From NCBI RefSeq assembly GCF_018918095.1, contig NZ_JAHLPV010000013.1, forward strand, positions 1 through 64,000: 64,000 bases of DNA, in the 5' to 3' direction. How positions within the stretch are numbered: the first letter of the stretch is position 1; every line of letters starts with the position of its first letter. Shown here one piece after another: positions 27,468 through 36,536 of this stretch. The stretch is from Acetivibrio sp. MSJd-27. GTDB taxonomy: Bacteria; Bacillota; Clostridia; UMGS1840; HGM11507. A program made the translations under genes and the position numbers. The notes below the pieces were generated by a model. The model had not been told where the DNA came from. It made no database searches and was given only the letters and a program-made list of their open reading frames with translations.

Positions 27468-28834
27468 GCAAACCGCCCATCCTTTGCAGTGCGGATCCGT
27501 TCCACCATCTCTTCATCACTGATGACGGTCTGTCTGCCGTTTTCGTATTCCTTGTCCACCCATTCTTTGATGTATGAGACAATGGGATCTTTTTTGTCAA
27601 TCTTTTGATCCCCTGTGAATCGAAAATACGTATTTAACCAGTATGCGATTCCGGCCAGCCCGGACGTGTTGCTGACAGCCACGGAAACCGGACGGTTCAG
27701 CAGCTTGTCTGTATCAAAAATATTATAGATTTCCTCATCCTTCAACAGGCCGTCCGCATGAATTCCAGCGCGTGTGACATTAAAGTGTTTTCCTACAAAG
27801 GGAGTCATAGGCGGAATCTGATAACCCAGTTCCCGCTCAAAATATTCAGCGATATCGGTGATCACGGTTGTATCCATACCGTCCGTCGTACCCCGCAGGG
27901 ATGCGTATTCGAACACCATTGCCTCCAGGGGTACATTCCCTGTCCGCTCCCCGATCCCAAGAAGGGAACAGTTTACAGCGGATGCTCCATACAGCCATGC
28001 AGTGGATGCATTTGCAACTCCTTTATAGAAATCATTGTGCCCATGCCATTCGAGAAGCTCGGAGGGAACCTCCGCACAGTGCTGAAGTCCGTAAACAATC
28101 CCCGGTACGCTGCGGGGCGGCGCAATTCCCGTATAGGGTACACCGTATCCCATTGTATCGCAGGCGCGGATTTTGACCGGTATGCCGGACTGGCGGGACA
28201 TTTCCATCAATGCGCTGGCAAAGGGGACGACAAAACCATAGAAATCAGCTCTTGTAATATCCTCAAAATGACAGCGGGGCGACAGCCCTGCCTCTATGGC
28301 GTCGGACACGACCGACAAATAGTGTTCAAGCGCTTGGCGGCGAGTCATGTTCAGCTTTTTAAAAATATGGTAATCCGAGCAGCTGACTAGAATTCCTGTT
28401 TCTCGGATGCCGATATCCTTCACCAGCTGAAAATCTTTTTTGGAAGCCCGTATCCAGGTTGTAATTTCAGGGAATTGATATCCGCGTTCCATACATTTGG
28501 CAAGGGCCTGCTGATCCTTTTTGCTGTATACGAAAAATTCTGTCTGGCGGACAATCCCTTTTTCTCCGCTCAGCCTGTGCAGCATATCGTACAGGTCTAC
28601 AATCTGTTTCACGGTATAGGGTGTCCGGGACTGTTGTCCATCCCGGAAAGTGGTATCCGTAATCCAAATATCCTCCGGCATATTCATAGGGACTTTTCGG
28701 AAATTAAAAGGAATTTTCGGCACTTCTGTATAGGGGAACATCTCCCGAAATAAATTGGGTTCCTTCACGTCCTGCAGAGTGTAATGATATGGATCCTGCT
28801 CCAGAACATGGGTGTTTTTACTCAGTTCTAACAT
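27464..28834 (-). CDS. Re-citrate synthase-like DRE-TIM metallolyase
   Basis: This 456-residue HMGL-like TIM-barrel enzyme shows the DRE-TIM signature ITDTTFRDGQQSRTPYT (about residues 57-73), CHFEDITRADFYGF near 195 and the metal-binding HxH in EWHGHNDF near 262. Its length and sequence resemble the Re-face citrate synthase of Clostridium kluyveri more than leucine-pathway isopropylmalate synthase, and it lacks an allosteric LeuA regulatory domain. The likely reaction is acetyl-CoA plus oxaloacetate to citrate, for glutamate synthesis in anaerobes. Homocitrate or isopropylmalate synthesis remains an alternative. GGAGG lies 7 nt before the ATG. It forms an operon with a GntR regulator. Confidence 0.72.
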   Translation of the reverse strand: MLELSKNTHVLEQDPYHYTLQDVKEPNLFREMFPYTEVPKIPFNFRKVPMNMPEDIWITDTTFRDGQQSRTPYTVKQIVDLYDMLHRLSGEKGIVRQTEFFVYSKKDQQALAKCMERGYQFPEITTWIRASKKDFQLVKDIGIRETGILVSCSDYHIFKKLNMTRRQALEHYLSVVSDAIEAGLSPRCHFEDITRADFYGFVVPFASALMEMSRQSGIPVKIRACDTMGYGVPYTGIAPPRSVPGIVYGLQHCAEVPSELLEWHGHNDFYKGVANASTAWLYGASAVNCSLLGIGERTGNVPLEAMVFEYASLRGTTDGMDTTVITDIAEYFERELGYQIPPMTPFVGKHFNVTRAGIHADGLLKDEEIYNIFDTDKLLNRPVSVAVSNTSGLAGIAYWLNTYFRFTGDQKIDKKDPIVSYIKEWVDKEYENGRQTVISDEEMVERIRTAKDGRFA

Positions 28835-28856
28835 AAGGCATCCTCCTTATCGCATT

Positions 28857-28895
28857 ATTGTATACAATTATACAATCATATGTTTTAAAAGTCAA
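28857..28895 (-). promoter_or_regulatory. Citrate synthase-gntR promoter with GntR-type operator
   Basis: Leftward TTGACT (28895-28890) and TATAAT (28872-28867) have 17-nt spacing. The palindromic block ATTGTATACAATTATACAAT (28857-28876) overlaps the -10, and its core TTGTATACAA resembles FadR/LldR-type sites. The adjacent gntR product is the obvious candidate to bind here. Confidence 0.75.
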
Positions 28896-28980
28896 TCCTC
28901 CTCTTCGATCACAGCAAAAAAGAAGAAAAACAATGGAATATTTCCAAAAGAGCTGATATTCCTTTTCCGTTCTTTTTTTC

Positions 28981-29009
28981 TTTACAAAAGTATCTCATCT
29001 TGTTATAAT
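28981..29009 (+). promoter_or_regulatory. Promoter of shikimate kinase
   Basis: TTTACA (28981-28986) and TATAAT (29004-29009) have 17-nt spacing, 48 nt before the start codon. Confidence 0.75.
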
Positions 29010-29057
29010 AACGTATGGACTCGATTCTCCTTAAGCCTGACATATGGAGGTAAGACA

Positions 29058-29549
29058 ATGAATATGATATTGATCGGTATGCCGGGTGCGGGAAAAAGCA
29101 CCATCGGTGTTATTCTGGCAAAAACATTGGGAATGAATTTCTGTGACACCGACTTGGTGATTCAGCAGAACACAGGGCAGCGCCTTCAGCAAATTATTGA
29201 CACGCAGGGTCTTGACGCTTTTTTAAAGGCCGAGGAGGAGGCTATCTGTTCCCTTTCTTGCCGGAATACTGTGATCGCCACCGGTGGAAGCGCCGTACTC
29301 AGCCAAAAAGCCATGGCGCATCTTCAAAGCTGCGGCAAATGCGTTTACTTAGATGTCACTCTGGAGGAATGCAAACGCAGAATCCTGAATATTCGTACGC
29401 GCGGCATTGCCGTGCGAAAAGGACAAACTCTTGACGATGTTTTCCGGGAGCGCATCCCGCTGTATCAAAAATATGCAGCCCTAACTGTCTGCTGTACGGA
29501 TAAAAGTACAGAGGATATCGTGGCGGAACTGGTTTCCTGTAAAGAATAG
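29058..29549 (+). CDS. aroK: Shikimate kinase
   Basis: The ATG at 29058 follows TGGAGG. The 163-residue P-loop kinase has Walker A GMPGAGKST (residues 7-15), the shikimate-binding DTD near 34, TGGSAVL near 78 in place of the usual GGG, and a lid region RTRGIAVRKGQTLDDVFRER. It phosphorylates shikimate in aromatic amino acid synthesis. The longer upstream frame crosses the promoter and is not used. No other aro genes are nearby, and related gluconate-type kinases are a less likely alternative. Confidence 0.85.
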   Translation: MNMILIGMPGAGKSTIGVILAKTLGMNFCDTDLVIQQNTGQRLQQIIDTQGLDAFLKAEEEAICSLSCRNTVIATGGSAVLSQKAMAHLQSCGKCVYLDVTLEECKRRILNIRTRGIAVRKGQTLDDVFRERIPLYQKYAALTVCCTDKSTEDIVAELVSCKE

Positions 29550-29591
29550 CTTATCACCAAAACGCCTTCCGCATTACATAGACTTATTTAA

Positions 29592-29627
29592 GGATTATTC
29601 TGATTATTTTGGAATAATCCGTTTTTT
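29592..29627 (+). terminator. Terminator of shikimate kinase
   Basis: GGATTATTC (29592-29600) pairs with GAATAATCC (29612-29620), followed by GTTTTTT. Confidence 0.85.
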
Positions 29628-29628
29628 A

Positions 29629-29657
29629 TTGCATTAATTCTCATAATATGGTATGAT
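29629..29657 (+). promoter_or_regulatory. Promoter of the tandem stalk-domain genes
   Basis: TTGCAT (29629-29634) and TATGAT (29652-29657) are separated by 17 nt, directly after the preceding terminator and 35 nt before the start codon. Confidence 0.65.
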
Positions 29658-29692
29658 ATTCCTATCAAAACAATCATATAGGAGGACGAAAT

Positions 29693-31159
29693 ATGTTTCA
29701 AAAAATAGCTTCCGCCATCCTGTCAATCTGCCTTCTTTTTTCAACCGTAACCTGGGCCGAAGAGGAAAAGGCTCCCTTTACCACCTATGTCAACGGAGAA
29801 AAAATTGAAGCGAAGGATCCCATCTGGATGGAGTATTATGATGTGATTCCCCTCGCGCCTATTGTAAGAAAACTGGGCTATACCGTCACCTATGATGAGT
29901 CAGAAAACAAAGTACTCTGTCAAAAAGACAATTTGGTAATTGCTATTGTTCCAGGGAACAATTTCGCACAAATGTCTAATCAGGATAGCCAATGGACGGA
30001 ATATATAAGATATTCTCCCTGTGAATTTGACGGCACGGTCTATCTCAGCCAATATTCCTTCTACATATTATTTCACATTTCTGTCTCTGTATTCTCCGCA
30101 CAAAGAGAAGTGCATGCCATCACTCAGGATGCGGTCACCGATCTCGTCAGAGAAAAAGCAGAACCGCTGAAAAAATTTCTGAAAACGGAGAAGATGTTTG
30201 AAAACTGCCGGTCTGATTTTACGTTTCAGTCGGGCTTTTCCGGAAAAAGCGAATTGTTTGGAATTGAGTTGGATGGCATCAGCGACGGTAATCTTACCCT
30301 TCAAAAACAAGGCAGAAATTTCTATGCCTCGGTCAAACTGGAAAACAGCGGACTGTATAATTTCTATAACTTGATGCTGACAGATATGCTCACCGATCCG
30401 GAGGGGAAACCTGCCTCCCTTGTTGGAAAGCCAGTAGAACTGGAATTCTTTCTGGACGATGAAGGGCTTTATGTAAAAGCGGCAGCCTTATCCATGGACG
30501 TTGTCGACAATTATGTGGCTCCCCTTCGCTATATTGAACAGGGGATCATCGATAAATGTAACGCCTTTGTCAAGGACAAATGGATCTTCTTCCCCTTTAA
30601 TGAGGAGAAAAAACAGGAATTTTCTTTCTTGTTTGATGGGAAGTACGCTAACTATGAGCAGTGGATAACAACTTTAACAGACAATGTTTTTGAAGCTTAT
30701 GGTCACCAAAGTTACCAAAAGATTGTGTCTGATATCGAAGAGCTTGCTGAACTTTGGGACAGCAATCATCTCTCCGTGACGGACACCGACGGAAAGAGAA
30801 CGGTCACCTATCGTCTGGACAAGACGACACTAAAAAGTCTTTTAAAAGCAACCGGAAGCTTCTTCTATGTTTATCAGGAAGACGCTTTTGATAAGGCATT
30901 CCCTCTTCTTTCTTTTGACCTCCGTTTTGACTCCGTCTCAGACAAAACCTCCCAAGCGGAACAAACGCTTCTCATGGAACTTTCCCTCTCCAACATTCCC
31001 AATGAATTTGGCTTGGAATGCGGTTCGCTTCAATATACGGTGTTGGGAAAAAATACAGTAAAAGAAGGGGCACAGAATATAAGCCGCCCAGAACCCTCCC
31101 AGACGGTTTCCAACACGGAAATATTGGATCTGTTAAATGAAAAAAATACGGATGAATAG
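29693..31159 (+). CDS. Secreted stalk-domain protein of unknown function, paralogue 1
   Basis: This 488-residue protein has a signal peptide (MFQKIASAILSICLLFSTVTWA) and one N-terminal stalk-like domain (VNGEKIEAKDPIW through VIPLAPIVRKLGYTVTYDES, about residues 28-90). About 380 residues follow that I do not recognise. It shares with the next gene the blocks LFGIELDGISD...LTLQKQG and LSLSNIPNEFGLECGSLQY, so the two are tandem duplicates. GGAGG precedes the ATG. It is probably extracellular. The neighbours give no clear clue to function. Confidence 0.75.
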   Translation: MFQKIASAILSICLLFSTVTWAEEEKAPFTTYVNGEKIEAKDPIWMEYYDVIPLAPIVRKLGYTVTYDESENKVLCQKDNLVIAIVPGNNFAQMSNQDSQWTEYIRYSPCEFDGTVYLSQYSFYILFHISVSVFSAQREVHAITQDAVTDLVREKAEPLKKFLKTEKMFENCRSDFTFQSGFSGKSELFGIELDGISDGNLTLQKQGRNFYASVKLENSGLYNFYNLMLTDMLTDPEGKPASLVGKPVELEFFLDDEGLYVKAAALSMDVVDNYVAPLRYIEQGIIDKCNAFVKDKWIFFPFNEEKKQEFSFLFDGKYANYEQWITTLTDNVFEAYGHQSYQKIVSDIEELAELWDSNHLSVTDTDGKRTVTYRLDKTTLKSLLKATGSFFYVYQEDAFDKAFPLLSFDLRFDSVSDKTSQAEQTLLMELSLSNIPNEFGLECGSLQYTVLGKNTVKEGAQNISRPEPSQTVSNTEILDLLNEKNTDE

Positions 31160-31169
31160 GAGGCAACCA

Positions 31170-32627
31170 ATGCGAAAAAGAATAATTGCAGTCATCTCTT
31201 CATTTCTGATGATTTCTACATCCTGCTTTGTCAGTGCAACGGAAGATTACACACCGCCTCAAGTAAAAATATATCTGGACGGGGAAGAAATCGTTGCCTC
31301 TCCCAATCAAATGTACAGCTCTCACGTTCCCTTTGCGGCAGTGGCAAGAAAGCTCGGCTATCAGGTGTCCTATCAGGAGTCTACCTGTGAAGTCACAGCA
31401 GTAAAGGGCGAAAAAACGGTTACCATAAAAATCGGTTCCCGTATCGCCGGCATTCAGGAAGGAGAGGAAAGCACTCCTGTTATGCTTGCATCGCAGGCCG
31501 TTGAAAAGGACGGCGTCACTTACCTAATGTACTGGGATTTGGATATGTTGCTTGGAGTGCTGACGGTCAGGAGTTACAAAGACAGCTCTATCCATCTCTA
31601 TTGCATGGAGCGCTATATAAAATATGTTGAGGAAAACTGCAAGACCTATCTGGATTATATCACTTCATTGGATATCCCTTCTGAATTTTCCAGTTCTTCG
31701 CAGTCAAAAATAGAGTTCCACGCCAATAGTAACTTATTCGGTATCCATATTAACGGAACCAGCGATATCTCCATGAATCTGCAAAAGCAGGGAACCATGT
31801 TAGGACTGCAGCTGGAAATGAAAAATGACGGACTGTTCCATTTTTTAGATCTGCAGACCAAACCTGCTGTTTTCACCGGGATGGAAGCCTTGCGGGAAAA
31901 GATTGATCTTTCCAAACCGCTCAAAGCAAATCTTTATCTGGATAAGGACGCGCTGTATTTGGACTCGGAAACGGCAACTCCTATCGTTATTTATCAGGAT
32001 TATTGCGATGCCGCAGAAGAAAAACTCGTCCAGGCATTGGAACGGACAAAAAACGGAAGAATAAAGATAGGTATTTCCGATGATGAATATGTGCAAGATA
32101 TCATGGATCCAGTTTTTACGGCACTGGAGAACAGTACCTACCGTCGGGAAAAAGAAGAGTTTGTCGAGTCCATAACAACGATGATTCTTCAATCGAACGG
32201 GCCGGAGGGATACGACAATGTCATGAAATGTTTTGAGCTGATCTCAAAACTGACCAACGCTCCCTATTTCACGGTCAATGAGACAGAAAAAGAGACAACG
32301 GTAACTTATAAAATCGATACAAAGGATCTGCAAAACCTGATAAAAAGCCTGGGTTTTTCAGACGGCAACGAACAGCTGCTCCAATATTTTAACTATGATG
32401 TTGACATGACAGCTACATATATGAAATCCAATGATATCACGGTTAAAAGTTATTGCAAAATCGGTCTTTCCAACATTCCAAATCCTTACGGCCTGGAAAT
32501 CGGTTCGGTGGAGCTGATTGTCCGCGAGGACAACCAGCAGAAAATTGGGAACCAGGATATTTCGAAGCCGAAGGATGAGGACTATGTCAATTATAATGAA
32601 ATTGATAAAATCATGAAGGGAATCTAA
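31170..32627 (+). CDS. Secreted stalk-domain protein of unknown function, paralogue 2
   Basis: The ATG at 31170 lies 10 nt after the previous stop codon, with AGGAGG between them, so the two genes form an operon. The 485 residues begin with a signal peptide (MRKRIIAVISSFLMISTSCF). A stalk-like domain follows (YLDGEEIVASPNQMYSSHVP, AVARKLGYQVSYQES), then the same unknown region as paralogue 1 (LFGIHINGTSDISMNLQKQG, IGLSNIPNPYGLEIGS). The pair is well conserved in layout but diverged in sequence, suggesting different ligands or an assembled complex. Confidence 0.75.
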   Translation: MRKRIIAVISSFLMISTSCFVSATEDYTPPQVKIYLDGEEIVASPNQMYSSHVPFAAVARKLGYQVSYQESTCEVTAVKGEKTVTIKIGSRIAGIQEGEESTPVMLASQAVEKDGVTYLMYWDLDMLLGVLTVRSYKDSSIHLYCMERYIKYVEENCKTYLDYITSLDIPSEFSSSSQSKIEFHANSNLFGIHINGTSDISMNLQKQGTMLGLQLEMKNDGLFHFLDLQTKPAVFTGMEALREKIDLSKPLKANLYLDKDALYLDSETATPIVIYQDYCDAAEEKLVQALERTKNGRIKIGISDDEYVQDIMDPVFTALENSTYRREKEEFVESITTMILQSNGPEGYDNVMKCFELISKLTNAPYFTVNETEKETTVTYKIDTKDLQNLIKSLGFSDGNEQLLQYFNYDVDMTATYMKSNDITVKSYCKIGLSNIPNPYGLEIGSVELIVREDNQQKIGNQDISKPKDEDYVNYNEIDKIMKGI

Positions 32628-32690
32628 GTGAGAAGAAAATAAAAGATAAAAATGAATGAAGATTTGTTTTGCTCCGGCTTCCACTAAAAC

Positions 32691-32736
32691 AGAAAGAGGT
32701 ATCCTAACACTTTTCACAGGCAGGATACCTCTTTCT
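32691..32736. terminator. Bidirectional terminator after the stalk pair and DUF378
   Basis: AGAAAGAGGTATCCT (32691-32705) pairs perfectly with AGGATACCTCTTTCT (32722-32736), between two convergent genes. Confidence 0.85.
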
Positions 32737-32745
32737 TTTCATTAT

Positions 32746-32964
32746 TTATTCTCTGTCAATGGACTCGTCATGAGCCGGTATTTTGTCCTTAAACAGGATG
32801 GTGATTGCCCATAGCCCGGCAAGACCAACGATAGTAAAAATGATTCTGGAGAACATAGCACCTTGCCCGCCAAACAGCGAGCCAACAAGATCGAAACCAA
32901 ACAATCCGATGGATCCCCAGTTGATGGCGCCTATGATCACTAAAATCAAAGCCAGATTATCCAT
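32746..32964 (-). CDS. DUF378 small membrane protein
   Basis: This 72-residue protein has two hydrophobic helices and the DUF378 pattern LVIIGAINWGSIGLFGFDLV, then IFTIVGLAGLW, as in B. subtilis YuzA. It is an inner-membrane protein of unknown function. It stands alone downstream of the phosphohexomutase, on the same strand. Confidence 0.9.
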   Translation of the reverse strand: MDNLALILVIIGAINWGSIGLFGFDLVGSLFGGQGAMFSRIIFTIVGLAGLWAITILFKDKIPAHDESIDRE

Positions 32965-33015
32965 AAAGATCTCTCCTTTATCTTTTGCTTTTAGTATGGC
33001 GCCGCTTCCATGTTT

Positions 33016-34356
33016 TTATACATCGACTCCCATTTTTTCTTTTAAAATTTTTAATTTTTCTTCCAAAAGGGTTTGATTGTCCGCTTCTGCAACCAGCCGC
33101 AGATACGGCTCTGTATTTGACTTTCTGATATTGAACCACCAGTCATCAAAATCAAATCGGATGCCGTCAAAATCATAAAATTTCTGATATCCGCCCTGCT
33201 TTTTGAAAGAATCTGTCACACGCTTTATGACTGCATCTTTGTTTTCCACTTTAAAATTCAGCTCTCCGGAAAAAGCATAAACAGAAAGTTCATCGATGAC
33301 ATCCGAGAGGTAAATATTATCCTTCTTCCATTCCGCCAGAGCATTTAACAGGTAGATTGCGGCCAGAAAAGCGCTGTCACAGCAGCCAAACTCCCTGAAA
33401 TAGTAATGTCCTGCCAATTCTCCTCCGAACACTGCATCAAGCTGCTTTATTTTCGCCTTGGCGTAGACATGCCCTACCTTCCAGATCACCGGATCCCCAC
33501 CGATCGATTTGATATATTGGGAAACCGCTTTGGAGCTGCGAATATCCATCACAACCTTCTGCCCCGCCTCGTCCACCAGCACATTTGCCAGAACGGCAAT
33601 GATCAAATCTGGCGAGACAAAGCGTCCTTTATTATCAATAAACATGGCGCGGTCTGCGTCCCCGTCAAAAATGATTCCAATATCGCTTTTCTTCTCCAGC
33701 ACATCCCTGCGGAGTGCCTCTCTGCTGTCCGGCTCCAGAGGATTTGGACTGTGCGCTGAAAAAGAGCCGTCAAAGGAGTCGAAAAGATAGGATACTCCAT
33801 CCGTTCCAAGGATTTCCTTCGCCAGTAAAGAGGCCATACCTCCCGAGCAGTCAACTGAAATTTTCAGTCCGCTGATATCCAGAAGCTTATTCTTCATAAA
33901 GGGAAGATATTTGTCCTTTAAATCAAAAGAAATTACGTCTCCCTTTTTTGGGGATATTTCTATTACACCATGCAGTACTTTTTCTTCCAGGATTTTCAGT
34001 CCGCTGTCCTCCCCCACCGGAGCTGCTTTTGGACCGGAAATCTTAAAACCATTGTATTCTTTTGGGTTATGGGATGCCGTTATCATAACGGAAGTCAAAA
34101 AATCGTTGGAAAAGGAGCCGAAATAGATCATCGGAGTTGTGCAGAGTCCGGCATCATATACCGTGGCACCGCTGTCACAAATCCCTTTCGCCAATGCCTG
34201 AAACAGCGCTTCGGAGGAAAGACGGATATCACGTCCCACCAATATTTTATCCGCACCAAACAGATCCTTTAAAAAATAGCCGATCCGATATGCCCTTTCC
34301 TCATTCAGTTCTGTGGGATATATCCCCCTGATATCATAAGATTTAAAAGCTGACAT
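33016..34356 (-). CDS. Phosphomannomutase/phosphoglucomutase
   Basis: The ATG at 34356 follows GGGAGGA and gives MSAFKSYDIRGIYPTEL, the standard start of alpha-D-phosphohexomutases. The active-site phosphoserine loop is TASHNPKEYNG (about residues 97-107), the metal loop is DGDADR near 245, the sugar loop is GGELAGHYYF near 325 and the phosphate loop is RKSNTEPYLRLVAEA near the end. Its 446 residues are typical. It interconverts hexose-1- and 6-phosphates for cell-wall and exopolysaccharide precursors. The longer frame upstream lacks a ribosome binding site. Confidence 0.93.
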   Translation of the reverse strand: MSAFKSYDIRGIYPTELNEERAYRIGYFLKDLFGADKILVGRDIRLSSEALFQALAKGICDSGATVYDAGLCTTPMIYFGSFSNDFLTSVMITASHNPKEYNGFKISGPKAAPVGEDSGLKILEEKVLHGVIEISPKKGDVISFDLKDKYLPFMKNKLLDISGLKISVDCSGGMASLLAKEILGTDGVSYLFDSFDGSFSAHSPNPLEPDSREALRRDVLEKKSDIGIIFDGDADRAMFIDNKGRFVSPDLIIAVLANVLVDEAGQKVVMDIRSSKAVSQYIKSIGGDPVIWKVGHVYAKAKIKQLDAVFGGELAGHYYFREFGCCDSAFLAAIYLLNALAEWKKDNIYLSDVIDELSVYAFSGELNFKVENKDAVIKRVTDSFKKQGGYQKFYDFDGIRFDFDDWWFNIRKSNTEPYLRLVAEADNQTLLEEKLKILKEKMGVDV

Positions 34357-34533
34357 ATGAAATAAATCCTCCCATATATTTTTTGGAGTGGAAGCCCTTC
34401 CTTTTAAAAATGGGACGTACTGAGACGCCCCATATCTTTTTAACATAGAAAACGGTACAGATTTGTACACAGTTGCTTGTTTCAAAAAACAGTGTGCGAA
34501 GCGCAGCCGCGTTTTTCGGAAGGAAAAACTTTT

Positions 34534-35460
34534 TTATTTTTTCGCAGTTGGTACAGGATTACCGGAAGGATTGGTACTTTCCTCCGGCACAATATTTAAA
34601 AACACCTCGTTTATAAGCTTATCGGTCTCTTCCCGGTCACAAATATAATAAGAGATATTATTGATATATCTGGGTTCTCCCGGCAGCTGATAGGTATTGG
34701 TCTTCTCCGCGCTGACCAGCTTCATGAGGGGTATAAACGTCCCAATATCCGCCAGTGAAATATTGGTGGTCAGATACTTTTCTACCTCCGCAAAGATATC
34801 CTTTGCTTTAAAAATCAAATCCAGATTCAGCTTCTGCTCAATCAGGGCTTTGATGAACATCTGCTGTGCCTTTACCCTGCCGATATCCCCCTCCGGATAA
34901 GAGCGGAAGCGGCAGAATTGTTCTGCTTTATCGCCGTCCAAATGCTGCATACCGGGATAGAGATCAATATATAAATTCTGGGCGGGATCGCTGTATTTCA
35001 TCCGCTGGGGCACATCAATATCGACACCTCCCAGCACATCTATAATAGCTGAGAAACCGTCTGGATTGACCACCGCATAATAGTGAATAGGCATTCCAAC
35101 CATATCTCGAACGGTCTTGATCGCCAGCTCATGCTTTCCAATTGCATAGGCCGCATTAATCTTCTGTGCCGAATTGTTTATGGTAACTTTGGTATCCCGT
35201 GGAATGGACAGTATATTCAGCTGTTCCCGCTCCCTGTCAAAAGAAGCAAGCATCATGGTATCGGTCCGCTGACCTCCCTCATCCGTAGCCATCAGTAGAA
35301 CATTTACCCGTTTGCCTTTCAGTTTTGACAGCCCCAGCTCCTCATCACTGGTATCCGTCTCTCTGTTTATCACATATCCGGCTACGGCAAAGCCGCACCA
35401 CAGCACCAGACAAAAAGCCAAAGCTAAAGAGATGATTTTCATATATTTCTTGACATTCAT
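34534..35460 (-). CDS. LytR-CpsA-Psr (LCP) family protein 1
   Basis: I chose the ATG at 35460 (MNVKKYMKI) because TTGGAG lies 8 nt upstream and the paralogues start the same way; a start at 35523 has no such site. The 308 residues have one N-terminal membrane anchor (about 10-30) and an extracytoplasmic LCP domain. Its marks are RVNVLLMATDEGGQRTDTMM, LSIPRDTKV, HYYAVVNPDGFSAIIDVLGG and DKAEQFCRFRSYPEGDIGR. LCP enzymes attach teichoic acids or other anionic glycopolymers to peptidoglycan. It is one of three paralogues within 4 kb. Confidence 0.92.
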   Translation of the reverse strand: MNVKKYMKIISLALAFCLVLWCGFAVAGYVINRETDTSDEELGLSKLKGKRVNVLLMATDEGGQRTDTMMLASFDREREQLNILSIPRDTKVTINNSAQKINAAYAIGKHELAIKTVRDMVGMPIHYYAVVNPDGFSAIIDVLGGVDIDVPQRMKYSDPAQNLYIDLYPGMQHLDGDKAEQFCRFRSYPEGDIGRVKAQQMFIKALIEQKLNLDLIFKAKDIFAEVEKYLTTNISLADIGTFIPLMKLVSAEKTNTYQLPGEPRYINNISYYICDREETDKLINEVFLNIVPEESTNPSGNPVPTAKK

Positions 35461-35711
35461 TTGTGAAACTCCAATCTGCCGTCTCGTTTCTTTCCGTATT
35501 CCCGATGCATTGAAATCTTTCATTTCATGCTATTACATGAATTATTATATATCATATCCAATCATATTTTCAATTATTTTTTACCGTTTTGCTTTATTCT
35601 TAAGATTTCATTCATATTTACCGAAAAATAAGAACGGTAATTTATTTGCCCGTCTGTTATCTCTATCCCTGTTGTTCCGCATTTCAGGGGCAAACTGCAT
35701 CCGCTTGGCTT

Positions 35712-36257
35712 TTATTCCATCTGATAGGTCTTATACTCCTTTCCATCAATCTCCTTCCAAAGAAACGATCCCTTCTCAAGGATAAGGTAACCGTGGGGAC
35801 TATTTTCTTTCGGGATGGAGATGGAACCAGGGTTGATATAGATGATTTTATTTTCCACCTCGCATGCTGGTACATGGGTATGCCCGTGCAGTAAGATATC
35901 GCCCTGCTTTAACTGCGGCGGAGAGGAGAGGTTGAAACGGTGTCCATGGGTTGCAAAGATCAAACGCTCCCCCTCCGAAAGAAGGCAGTATTCCGCCATA
36001 ATCGGAAATTCCAGCACCATTTGATCCACTTCCGTATCGCAGTTGCCTCGGACACACAGAAGTTTTTCCTTTCTCCGGTTCAGCAGGGAAATCACCTCTT
36101 TCGGAGCGTATTCATCTGGAAGATCATTGCGCGGGCCATGATACAGGATATCGCCCAGAATAAGCAATCGATCCGCATGCTCTCTGTCGAACGCCTCCAG
36201 CATTTTACGGCACCAAAAGGCAGAGCCGTGGATATCCGATGCAATCATAAATTTCAT
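35712..36257 (-). CDS. yfcE: YfcE-type metallophosphodiesterase
   Basis: This 181-residue calcineurin-like phosphoesterase has SDIHGS (residues 7-12), ILGDILYHGPRN near 33, RGNCD near 70, ATHGH near 102 and LHGHTHVP near 122, the complete metal-binding set of the MJ0936/YfcE family. These enzymes hydrolyse phosphodiesters in vitro; the physiological substrate is unknown. GGAGAAAG precedes the ATG. It lies between two LCP genes on the same strand but with wide gaps, so it is probably transcribed separately. Confidence 0.9.
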   Translation of the reverse strand: MKFMIASDIHGSAFWCRKMLEAFDREHADRLLILGDILYHGPRNDLPDEYAPKEVISLLNRRKEKLLCVRGNCDTEVDQMVLEFPIMAEYCLLSEGERLIFATHGHRFNLSSPPQLKQGDILLHGHTHVPACEVENKIIYINPGSISIPKENSPHGYLILEKGSFLWKEIDGKEYKTYQME

Positions 36258-36316
36258 TTTTCTTTCTCCTCTCCTTAAACGATTCTTTCTGTAGATCGTT
36301 TACCGTATTCTGAATG

Positions 36317-36355
36317 AAAAAAACGGTGCATACCAGACCGCTGCACCGTTTTTTT
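36317..36355. terminator. Terminator hairpin between LCP2 and yfcE
   Basis: AAACGGTGCA (36321-36330) pairs with TGCACCGTTT (36342-36351), flanked by A and T runs on both sides. Confidence 0.75.
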
Positions 36356-36419
36356 ATTTGTTTGAATAAAGGATTTTGCCCTGGAATACAGCCTTTGTCA
36401 GGGAATATCCTGCTTTTCG

Positions 36420-36536
36420 TTCAATAAGGGGCAAAGCCCCGGAATGCCCCGTTTCTGTGATGGAATTGTACCGCCACAGAAAAATGAAGCGGAACCCGCC
36501 GCCTAAGAGACAGGGGGGACATCTTCCTTTCGTTAT
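36420..36536 (+). repeat. Interspersed triple-hairpin element, copy E (divergent centre)
   Basis: The ends match the other copies (TTCAATAAGGG at the left, ATCTTCCTTTCGTTAT at the right), and AAAATGAAGC and CCGCC are also in place. The central stem has a different sequence, TTTCTGTG paired with CACAGAAA, so pairing is kept although the bases changed. The right end overlaps the stop codon of the LCP2 gene (36533-36535). Confidence 0.7.

Noticed and set aside
28812-29057. Longer shikimate kinase start with 82 extra residues
   Set aside because: The extension crosses a consensus promoter and the TGGAGG site before 29058, and the kinase fold begins exactly at MNMILIGMPGAGKS.
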